Shown: positions 57,483 to 64,000 of the stretch, piece by piece
Position numbering within the stretch: position 1 is the first letter of the stretch
Layout: every line of letters starts with the position of its first letter
Origin: Agromyces sp. CF514
GTDB taxonomy: Bacteria > Actinomycetota > Actinomycetes > Actinomycetales > Microbacteriaceae
Direction of reading: 5' to 3'
Assembly: GCF_900113185.1 (NCBI RefSeq)
Contig: NZ_FOZD01000003.1
Span: 62,001-126,000, forward strand
Length of the DNA: 64,000 bases
Program-made: the position numbers and the translations under genes
The notes under the pieces: model-generated
What the model saw: the letters and a program-made list of their open reading frames with translations, nothing else
What the model was told of the DNA's origin: nothing
The model's database searches: none

Positions 57483-59120
57483 ATGACCGCACGACGACCA
57501 CTGGCGCTCGCGATGACCGCAGCGGCCGCCATCACCGCACTCGGCCTCGCCGGCTGCGCGACCACGCCCGCCGCGAACGGCGGAGAGCGCGTCGAGGGCG
57601 GCACCATCGTCTACGGCCACCAGCAGGAACCCGCGTGCGTGTTCGGCGGCTGGATCGAGCAGGCCTACCTGAGCTACAACGTGCTCGACAGCCTGGTCTC
57701 GCTCGACGAGAACCACGAGGTCGTGCCCTGGCTCGCCGAGGAGTGGAGCGTCTCGGACGACGGCCTGCACTGGACCTTCCAGCTCAAGCCCGACGTGAAG
57801 TTCACCGACGGCAGCGACCTGACCGCCGAGGTCGTCGCCTACAACTTCGACTACTGGGTCAATGAGGGCGGCAACAGCACGGCCCTCGCCTGGCTCGGCG
57901 GCTACTACGAGTCGGCCGAGGCGGTCGACGACCTCACCGTGCAGGTCGACCTCTCGCAGCCGTACCCGCGACTGGCCGACAACCTCACGCAGGGCTACTT
58001 CGGCATCCAGTCGCAGGAGGCGCTCGAGACCCGCACCGACGAGGAGAACTGCGAGGCCCCGATCGGATCGGGCGCCTTCGTCGTCGACCACTGGGACCGC
58101 GGCCAGGAGATCGTGCTCACGCGCAACGACGACTACACGAGCCCGCCCGCGAACGCGGAGCACACCGGCGCCGCGTACGTCGACGAGGTGCAGTGGAAGT
58201 TCATCTCCGACGCCACCACGCGCGTCGCGGCGCTGAAGAGCGGCGAGCTGAACGCCATCTACGACGTGCCCGCCGTGCAGTGGGAGAGCACGAAGGATGC
58301 CGGCTTCCAGCTCGAGAAGTACATCACCCCGGGCCGACCCCAGCAGCTCACCTTCAACACCGCACAGGGCGTCTTCACCGACGAGAAGGTGCGCCAGGCG
58401 TTCGCGTACGCGCTCGACCGCGAGCAGATCGTCGAGTCGATCGGCCACGGCGTGATCCCCTACGAGGGCAACGGCGGAGTCAGCCAGACCACTCCGGGCT
58501 ACAGCCAGAAGGCCGCCGACTGGTACACCCAGGACCTCGACAAGTCCGCCGAACTGCTCGACGAGGCCGGCTACACCGAGACGGATGCCGACGGCTTCCG
58601 CTCGAAGGACGGCGAGACGCTCGCCGTGACGCTGCCCTACTTCGCGGGCTCGATCATCAACGCAGACGGTGCGTCGATCCTGCAGGGCGTGCAGGAGCAG
58701 GCCAAGCAGGCCGGCTTCAAGGTCGACCTCATCCCAGTGCCGCAGGCCGAGGCCTTCGCCGGTGCCTACAGCAAGCCCGACGAGCGCGACATCTACCCCG
58801 GCTACTGGACCGCGGTGACCAGCGGCATCCTGCAGATCAACTGGGGCGCCGGAGCCGACGGCAACCCGAACTACTGGAACGCCTCGTTCACCGACTACCC
58901 CGAGCTCCAGGCCATCATCCTCGAGGCCAACTCCGAGCCCGACGTCGACCAGCAGAACGCGCTCTACGAGCAGGCCCAGGAGTACATCGCCGAGCACGCA
59001 CTGTCCATCGGCGTCTACGACCGCCTCTCCACGCTCGCCGTCTCGCCCACCTTGAGGGGCGTCTGGCAGGAGAACGCACAGGGAGGACCGACCTTCTATG
59101 ACGCCTACTTCGTCGAGTAG
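57483..59120 (+). CDS. Family-5 (oligopeptide/nickel type) ABC substrate-binding lipoprotein
   Basis: The 545-residue protein has a lipobox LGLAGC (Cys25) and the DppA/OppA-type fold: GGTIVYGHQQEPACVFGGW, LVSLDENHEVVPWLAEEWSVSDDGLHWTFQLKPDVKFTDG (about 78-118), QLTFNTAQGVFTDEKVRQAFAYALDR (about 285-310) and a C-terminal HALSIGVYDRLSTLAV. It captures a peptide, chelate or other polar compound outside the cell for the permeases that follow. GAGGAG precedes ATG 57483. The permease gene starts inside its last 23 bases. With a monooxygenase at the end of the operon, a xenobiotic, aminopolycarboxylate or organosulfur ligand is more likely than a peptide. Confidence 0.87.
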   Translation: MTARRPLALAMTAAAAITALGLAGCATTPAANGGERVEGGTIVYGHQQEPACVFGGWIEQAYLSYNVLDSLVSLDENHEVVPWLAEEWSVSDDGLHWTFQLKPDVKFTDGSDLTAEVVAYNFDYWVNEGGNSTALAWLGGYYESAEAVDDLTVQVDLSQPYPRLADNLTQGYFGIQSQEALETRTDEENCEAPIGSGAFVVDHWDRGQEIVLTRNDDYTSPPANAEHTGAAYVDEVQWKFISDATTRVAALKSGELNAIYDVPAVQWESTKDAGFQLEKYITPGRPQQLTFNTAQGVFTDEKVRQAFAYALDREQIVESIGHGVIPYEGNGGVSQTTPGYSQKAADWYTQDLDKSAELLDEAGYTETDADGFRSKDGETLAVTLPYFAGSIINADGASILQGVQEQAKQAGFKVDLIPVPQAEAFAGAYSKPDERDIYPGYWTAVTSGILQINWGAGADGNPNYWNASFTDYPELQAIILEANSEPDVDQQNALYEQAQEYIAEHALSIGVYDRLSTLAVSPTLRGVWQENAQGGPTFYDAYFVE

Positions 59121-60162
59121 CACGCGGGCCGCCGGCCGGCGGCCCGCGACCGAGGCCGCAGGCACGGGAGCCCAGGCTCCCGTGCCGGGCCCCCCGGCCG
59201 AGCCCGGGCAGCGCGGCGCGCGCACCACCCGCCTCATCGCCTCGAAGACCGTCGGAGCCGTGCTCGTGCTGCTCGGCGCCGCGACCGCGGCGTTCTTCGC
59301 CCAGGCCTCGCTGCCGGGCGACCGGGCGACCGTGATCCTCAACATCCGCGCCGGGCAGGCCGTGGCCCGCACGGCCGAGGAGCTCGCGCCGATCAACGCC
59401 GAGTACCGCCTGCACGACCCGATCGTCGTGCAGTACCTGACCTACCTCAAGGGGCTGCTCGTCGGCGACCTCGGCACCTCCTACCAGCAGCACCGACCCG
59501 TGATCGCGATCATCGGGGAGCAACTCGGCGCCACGATCGTGCTCACCCTGACCGCGCTCGTGTTCGCGTGGATCATCATGGTCGTCTGGGTGACCCTCAC
59601 CGCGGGTCGGGGACCGGCGGCGAGGGCCGTCGGCGGGTTCTTCGACACGGCCGCGGCCGGGTTGCCGCACTACTGGCTCGGCATCATCCTGCTGCTCGTG
59701 TTCGCACTGACGCTCGGCTGGTTCCCCGTCATCGGGGGCACCGGGCCGGTGGGCATCATCCTGCCCGCGCTCACGCTGGCGATCCCGCTCGCCGGGTTCC
59801 TCGGCCAGGCGACGCGCACCGAGTTCGAGCGCGCCCTCGACTCGCCGTTCGTGCTGAGCGCACGCATGCGCGGCATGGGCGATGCCGGCATCCGACTCCG
59901 TCACGTGCTGCGCCATGCGGTGCTGCCCGCCGTGACGCTCTCGGGCTGGGCCCTCGGGGCCACGATCTCGGGCGCCGTCGTGGTCGAGGCCGTGTTCGCG
60001 CGGCCCGGCATCGGGCAGGTGCTCGTGACCGCGGTGAGCAGTCAGGACATGCCGGTCGTGATCGGCATCGTCATGCTCATCGCCGCCTTCTACGTGCTCG
60101 CGAACCTGCTCGTCGACATCGCCTACGCGCTCATCGACCCGCGCCTGAGGAGGACATCATGA
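59098..60162 (+). CDS. DppB-type ABC permease
   Basis: The 354-residue protein has a polar 45-residue start, then about six membrane helices. The first outer loop carries EYRLHDPIVVQYLTYLKGLLVGDLGTSY, the DppB-type signature, and the coupling loop has ALDSPFVLSARMRGMGDAGIRLRHVLRHAVLP. The ATG at 59098 overlaps the end of the binding-protein gene by 23 bases, with GGGAGG 11 bases upstream. Its own stop overlaps the next permease start (ATGA). It forms the channel with the DppC-type protein. Confidence 0.87.
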   Translation: MTPTSSSSTRAAGRRPATEAAGTGAQAPVPGPPAEPGQRGARTTRLIASKTVGAVLVLLGAATAAFFAQASLPGDRATVILNIRAGQAVARTAEELAPINAEYRLHDPIVVQYLTYLKGLLVGDLGTSYQQHRPVIAIIGEQLGATIVLTLTALVFAWIIMVVWVTLTAGRGPAARAVGGFFDTAAAGLPHYWLGIILLLVFALTLGWFPVIGGTGPVGIILPALTLAIPLAGFLGQATRTEFERALDSPFVLSARMRGMGDAGIRLRHVLRHAVLPAVTLSGWALGATISGAVVVEAVFARPGIGQVLVTAVSSQDMPVVIGIVMLIAAFYVLANLLVDIAYALIDPRLRRTS

Positions 60163-61040
60163 CCGCCGCGACCCGACCGTTGGAGGGCCGGGGCGCCTCG
60201 GCCCCCGCGGGCTCGAAGCCGTTCGCCCGCCTGCGCCGTCAGCCATGGGACCTGTTCGTCGCGCTCGCCGCGACGGCGGTGTTCGCCCTGGCAGCGCTGT
60301 GGCCGCAACTGCTCGCGACCCAGGGGCCGCTCGCGATGGACCTCGCGAACACGCTCCAGCCCCCGTCGCCCGAGCACTGGTTCGGCACCGACGAATCGGG
60401 CCGCGACCTCTACTCGCGCGTGGTCTACGGCACGGCCGCGTCGCTCGGCGTCGGCATCGGGGCCGCGGCGGTCAGCCTCACGTTCGCCGTGCTGCTCGGC
60501 GCGCTCGCCGCGCTCGGCAACCGGCCGACCTCGGCGGCCGTCGGATGGCTGCTCGAGGTGGCCTTCGCGTTCCCGGCGCTGCTGCTCTCGCTGCTGCTGA
60601 TCGCGGTGCTCGGCCCGTCGATCCTGACCCTGATCCTCGCGGTCGGCATCGGCACCGCGCCGGGCTACGCGCGCATGGTGCGCGGCCAGATCCTCTCGGC
60701 CAAGGACTCCCCGTACGTCGAGGCCGCGGTCGCCCTCGGCCACCCGCGCGGGCGCATCCTGCGCCAGCACGTGCTGCCCAACTCGCTCCGACCCCTCGTC
60801 GCGGTCTTCGCCCTGTCGATCGGCCAGTCGATCGTCTGGGCGTCGAGCCTGTCGTTCCTGGGGCTCGGCATCGCGCCGCCCTCGCCGGAGTGGGGCGCGC
60901 TCCTCGACGCCGGCCGCGGCTACATCACGGTCGCGGGGTGGCTCACCGTGATCCCCGGGCTCGTGATCGTGGTGCTGGCCCTGACCACGACCACGCTCGG
61001 CCGCCACCTGCAGTCGTTCCTCGAGAAGGGGGAGAAGTGA
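60159..61040 (+). CDS. DppC-type ABC permease
   Basis: The 293-residue protein has the DppC hallmarks: a short cytoplasmic start, HWFGTDESGRDLYSRVVYG after the first helix, the coupling loop AKDSPYVEAAVALGHPRGRILRQHVLPNS, and the end FLGLGIAPPSPEWGALLDAGR. It starts overlapping the DppB-type stop (ATGA) and shares a base with the ATPase start (TGATG). It is the second half of the oligopeptide-type channel. Confidence 0.88.
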   Translation: MTAATRPLEGRGASAPAGSKPFARLRRQPWDLFVALAATAVFALAALWPQLLATQGPLAMDLANTLQPPSPEHWFGTDESGRDLYSRVVYGTAASLGVGIGAAAVSLTFAVLLGALAALGNRPTSAAVGWLLEVAFAFPALLLSLLLIAVLGPSILTLILAVGIGTAPGYARMVRGQILSAKDSPYVEAAVALGHPRGRILRQHVLPNSLRPLVAVFALSIGQSIVWASSLSFLGLGIAPPSPEWGALLDAGRGYITVAGWLTVIPGLVIVVLALTTTTLGRHLQSFLEKGEK

Positions 61041-62755
61041 TGAGCATCATCGAGACGGATGCCGCGGGGCAGGACCTCGCCGTCGACATCGACGGGCTGC
61101 CCGGCTTCCGACCGCGCCTGCGCGTGCGAGGACTCTCGGTCGCCTTCGAGACCACCGCGGGCATCCGGCCCATCGTGCACGACGTGTCGTTCGACCTCCA
61201 GCCGGGCGAATGCGTCGCGATCGTCGGCGAGTCGGGCTCGGGAAAGTCCGTGACCGCGCGCTCGCTCGTCGGACTCGCGGGTCGGGGCGCGCAGGTCGCG
61301 GCCGACGAGCTCACGCTGCACGAACGCGACGTGCTCGGCCTGGGCGAACGCCAGTGGCGAGGCATCCGCGGGGTCGAGGTCGGCTTCATCCTGCAGGACG
61401 CGCTCGTCTCGCTCGACCCGTTGCGACCCGTCGGCGCGGAGATCGCCGAGGGGCTCCGGCTGCACGGCTGGGGCGATCGCGCATCACGCCGTCGGAAGGT
61501 CGTCGAGCTGCTCGAATCGGTCGGCGTGCCCCGGCCCGAGGCGAGGGCGAGGCAACGGCCCGACCAGCTCTCCGGGGGCCTGCGCCAACGCGCGCTCATC
61601 GCCTCGGCGCTCGCGCTCGACCCCGACGTGGTCATCGCCGACGAGCCGACGACCGCCCTCGACGTCACCGTGCAGGCCCAGGTGCTGGCCCTGCTCGAGG
61701 CGTCCAAGCGACGCGGCGCCTCGATCATCCTGATCAGCCACGACCTCTCGGTCGTGGCGCAGCTCGCCGACCACATCCTGGTGATGCAGGACGGGCGCGT
61801 CGTCGAGCAGGGTCCGGCCCGCGAGCTGCTGAGCTCGCCGAGTGAGGAGTACACCAAGGCGCTCATCGCCGCGGTGCCGAGCGAGGAGACCCGTGGCGGA
61901 GCCCTCAGCCCGGCGGGCCGCGAGCTGCTCGCCGCGGCCCCGCCGGCCCCCGAGGTGCTCGACGAGGTGGTGCTCGAGGCCCGCGACCTCGTGCGGCGCT
62001 TCCGCGCGCCCGACGGTTCGGTCACGACCGCGGTCGGAGGCGTCTCCTTCGCGTTGCATCGCGGCGAGACGCTCGGCATCGTCGGCGAGTCGGGCTCGGG
62101 CAAGAGCACGACGGGCCGCATCGCGCTGGCGCTCGAGGAGGCGGATGCGGGCACGGTCACGTTGCTCGGGCAACCGTGGTCCGTGCTGCCCGAGGCCAGG
62201 CGTCGGGCGCTCCGCTCGCGCATCTCCGTGGTGTCGCAGGACCCGCTGTCGAGCTTCGACCCGCGCTGGAACGTCGAGCGCATCCTGCTCGACGCGCTCG
62301 CCAGGGGCGAGTTCGCGACGGCCGCCGCGCGCGCGGCCCGCATCCGCGAGCTGCTCGACCAGGTCGGGCTGCCGCACGCCGTGCTCGGCCGGTTCCCGCT
62401 GCGGCTGTCGGGCGGGCAACGCCAGCGCATCGCGATCGCGCGCGCCCTCGCGGAGGCCCCGGACATCATCGTGCTCGACGAGGCGGTCTCCGCGCTCGAC
62501 GTCACGATCCAGGCCCAGATCCTCGACCTGCTCGTCGCACTCCAGCGGCGGCTCGGCCTCAGCTACCTGTTCATCTCGCACGACCTCGGCGTCATCGCGC
62601 ACCTGAGCCACCGCGTGCTCGTGATGAAGGACGGCGTCGTCGTCGAGTCCGGAACGCCCGACGACGTCTTCCACCGCCCGCGCGAGCCGTACACGCGCGA
62701 GCTGATCGCATCCATCCCCGCCTTCGAACCGCACCGAGCACAGGAGACCCCATGA
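61040..62755 (+). CDS. Duplicated (DppD-DppF fused) ABC ATP-binding protein
   Basis: The 571-residue protein contains two complete ATPase domains. The first has Walker A GESGSGKSVTAR (about 66), signature LSGGLRQRALIA and Walker B VVIADEPTTALD. The second has GESGSGKSTTGR (about 352), signature LSGGQRQRIAIARALAEAP and Walker B IIVLDEAVSALD. It therefore replaces the separate DppD and DppF subunits with a fused heterodimer. The second Walker B Asp-Glu-Ala differs slightly from the usual DEP. It powers the DppBC-like channel. The stop overlaps the monooxygenase start (ATGA). Confidence 0.9.
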   Translation: MSIIETDAAGQDLAVDIDGLPGFRPRLRVRGLSVAFETTAGIRPIVHDVSFDLQPGECVAIVGESGSGKSVTARSLVGLAGRGAQVAADELTLHERDVLGLGERQWRGIRGVEVGFILQDALVSLDPLRPVGAEIAEGLRLHGWGDRASRRRKVVELLESVGVPRPEARARQRPDQLSGGLRQRALIASALALDPDVVIADEPTTALDVTVQAQVLALLEASKRRGASIILISHDLSVVAQLADHILVMQDGRVVEQGPARELLSSPSEEYTKALIAAVPSEETRGGALSPAGRELLAAAPPAPEVLDEVVLEARDLVRRFRAPDGSVTTAVGGVSFALHRGETLGIVGESGSGKSTTGRIALALEEADAGTVTLLGQPWSVLPEARRRALRSRISVVSQDPLSSFDPRWNVERILLDALARGEFATAAARAARIRELLDQVGLPHAVLGRFPLRLSGGQRQRIAIARALAEAPDIIVLDEAVSALDVTIQAQILDLLVALQRRLGLSYLFISHDLGVIAHLSHRVLVMKDGVVVESGTPDDVFHRPREPYTRELIASIPAFEPHRAQETP

Positions 62756-64000
62756 CCATCCCACTGCACTTCAACGCCTTCGTGATGAACACGAACTCGC
62801 ACATCCACCACGGCCAGTGGCGCCGCCCCGACGCGGGCCAGGTCGACTTCGAGGACGTCGAGCTCTGGATCGACCTCGCCAAGAAGCTCGAGGAGGCGAA
62901 GTTCGACGCGCTCTTCTTCGCCGACGTGACCGGGGTCTACGGCGACGCGGATGCGGACTTCGACGTCTACATCCGCGAGGGCCTCCAGATCCCCTCGAAC
63001 GACCCCATCCCGCTGGTCGCGGCTCTCGCGGTGCACACGTCGCGCATCGGGCTCGCGCTCACCTCGAACGTCGCGCAGAGCCACCCGTACCAGTTCGCCC
63101 GCCAGGTCTCGACACTCGACCACATCTCGAAGGGCCGGGTCGCCTGGAACATCGTGACCGGCCTGCAGGACAACGGTGCGCGGAACTTCGGGCACCCGCG
63201 CCTGACCGACCACACCGAACGCTACGCGTGGGCCGAGGAGTACGTCGACGTGACGTACAAGCTCTGGGAGGGGTCGTGGGACGAGGGGGCGCTCCTGAAG
63301 GACCGCGAGCGCGGCATCTACTCCGACGCGTCGAAGATCCACAAGATCAACCACGTCTCCGAGCGGTACTCCGTGCAGGGGCCGCACCTGCCGTCGCCGT
63401 CGCCCCAGCGCACGCCCGTGCTCTACCAGGCGGGTTCCTCGGAGTCGGGCCGCGCGTTCGCCGCGAGGCACGCCGAGGCGACGTTCATCATCTCGCCGAA
63501 CCCGGCGCTCGCGAAGCAGCTCATCGACGACACCCGCCGTCAGGCCGTCGAGGCCGGCCGCCGCGCCGAGGACATCAAGTTCTTCCAGGGCCTGTCGTTC
63601 GTGATCGGCGACACCGAGGAGGAGGCGAAGGCCAAGGCGGCCGAGTACGAGCAGTACGTCTCGATCGACGGCTACCTCGCCCACTCTGCGCTCGTCGACA
63701 AGACCGGGCGCGTCTACGACCCCGAGACCCCGCTGAAGGACGTCGAGACGAACACCGCCAAGGGCTTCGGCGAGTGGGTCTCGAAGGCGATCACCGATCG
63801 CGAGCCCCTCGTGCGCGACGTCGCCCTGCTCATCTCCCGGTCGACCCGCATCGTGGGCACGCCCGAGCAGATCGCCGACGCCCTCGTCGAGTGGCAGGAG
63901 GCCGGCGTCGACGGCATCAACGTCATCAACTGGGTCATCCCCGGCTCCTTCGAGGAGTTCGCCGAGAAGGTGCTGCCCGTGCTGCGCGAGCGCGGCCTCG
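62752..64000 (+). CDS. NtaA/SnaA/DszA-type LLM flavin monooxygenase (partial, cut by window end)
   Basis: About 416 codons are visible and the frame is open at the right edge. The protein starts MTIPLHFNAFVMNTNSHIHHGQWRRPD and has FDALFFADVTGVYGDADADFD, LGLALTSNVAQSHPYQFARQVSTLDHIS-like blocks (in the 95-125 region), VAWNIVTGLQDNGARNFGH and PVLYQAGSSESGRAFAARHAEATFI. These identify the family of FMNH2-dependent monooxygenases that includes nitrilotriacetate (NtaA), EDTA (EmoA), pristinamycin (SnaA) and dibenzothiophene-sulfone (DszA) enzymes. Its reduced flavin must come from a separate reductase, not seen here. Overlap with the ATPase gene suggests that it attacks the imported compound. Confidence 0.88.
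   Translation, partial: MTIPLHFNAFVMNTNSHIHHGQWRRPDAGQVDFEDVELWIDLAKKLEEAKFDALFFADVTGVYGDADADFDVYIREGLQIPSNDPIPLVAALAVHTSRIGLALTSNVAQSHPYQFARQVSTLDHISKGRVAWNIVTGLQDNGARNFGHPRLTDHTERYAWAEEYVDVTYKLWEGSWDEGALLKDRERGIYSDASKIHKINHVSERYSVQGPHLPSPSPQRTPVLYQAGSSESGRAFAARHAEATFIISPNPALAKQLIDDTRRQAVEAGRRAEDIKFFQGLSFVIGDTEEEAKAKAAEYEQYVSIDGYLAHSALVDKTGRVYDPETPLKDVETNTAKGFGEWVSKAITDREPLVRDVALLISRSTRIVGTPEQIADALVEWQEAGVDGINVINWVIPGSFEEFAEKVLPVLRERGL

Noticed and set aside
57009..59396. A minus-strand open frame of 795 codons opposite the oligopeptide-type binding-protein gene
   Set aside because: The plus-strand frame has a lipoprotein signal and family-5 motifs; the opposite frame is a compositional shadow.

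Overview
The window is high-G+C DNA (by eye about 70 %, not counted) with dense, often 1-4 bp overlapping genes, GTG starts, some apparently leaderless promoters and very frequent GGATGC/GCATCC words. Gene content points to an actinobacterium of the Microbacteriaceae (Agromyces- or Microbacterium-like): coenzyme F420 genes, a ThrE-type exporter, a septum-formation protein, a DUF6325 protein and the family's typical intergenic repeats. I saw no tRNA, rRNA, CRISPR array, transposase or phage gene. It reads as a chromosomal region rich in nutrient scavenging.

Region 1 (1-16837) looks like one dispersed catabolic system. An operon at 1366-7884 (alpha/beta-hydrolase-like protein, dihydroorotase-like cyclic amidohydrolase, LLM flavin/F420 oxidoreductase, SsuBC-type ABC ATPase and two permeases, RidA) has no substrate-binding protein. 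A lone NMT1/THI5-like binding lipoprotein lies at 11026-12108 and is divergent from a ring-cleavage operon (12408-16837: zinc dehydrogenase, CaiB-type CoA-transferase, amidohydrolase-2 protein, LigB- and LigA-like extradiol dioxygenase subunits). All three promoters carry the same 13-bp operator GGATNCNGNATCC (1294, 12178, 12348). Between them lie a 47-aa basic protein, a VOC/ArsR pair with its own operator, and an MmyB-like regulator divergent from an SDR gene. An F420-0 importer binding protein (113-1156) is at the left edge.

Region 2 (16900-30245) has a GNAT enzyme, a kinase-like protein, a secreted metallophosphoesterase with a perfect 616-bp internal duplication, cofD (F420 synthesis), a 1426-aa cell-wall surface protein with nested repeats, and a membrane protein joining a rhomboid-like domain to a lysyl-phosphatidylglycerol synthase domain. 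A MocR-type regulator at 28830-30245 is divergent from region 3.

Region 3 (30512-40737) is a reductive-type pyrimidine catabolic operon: beta-ureidopropionase, dihydropyrimidinase, an LLM oxidoreductase, a complete ABC importer (permease, ATPase, permease, THI5-like binding protein), an omega-aminotransferase and a CoA-acylating semialdehyde dehydrogenase. Together these take an imported pyrimidine or dihydropyrimidine through beta-alanine and malonate semialdehyde to acetyl-CoA. No classical dihydropyrimidine dehydrogenase is present, and the LLM enzyme occupies its place. A permease in this operon has an intergenic-type repeat inside its first codons.

Region 4 (40790-57175) is housekeeping and regulation: a cupin, an enoyl-CoA hydratase, DUF6325, a small protein antisense to the 3' end of a MalT-type LuxR regulator, a SHOCT protein, a LysR regulator, ThrE, leaderless pyrE, a septum-formation protein, a nucleoside hydrolase and a second MocR regulator divergent from an aldo/keto reductase. 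Region 5 (57483 to the right edge) is an oligopeptide-type ABC importer with an NtaA/SnaA/DszA-type monooxygenase cut by the window end. Its upstream region holds TGAC boxes phased every 10 bp.
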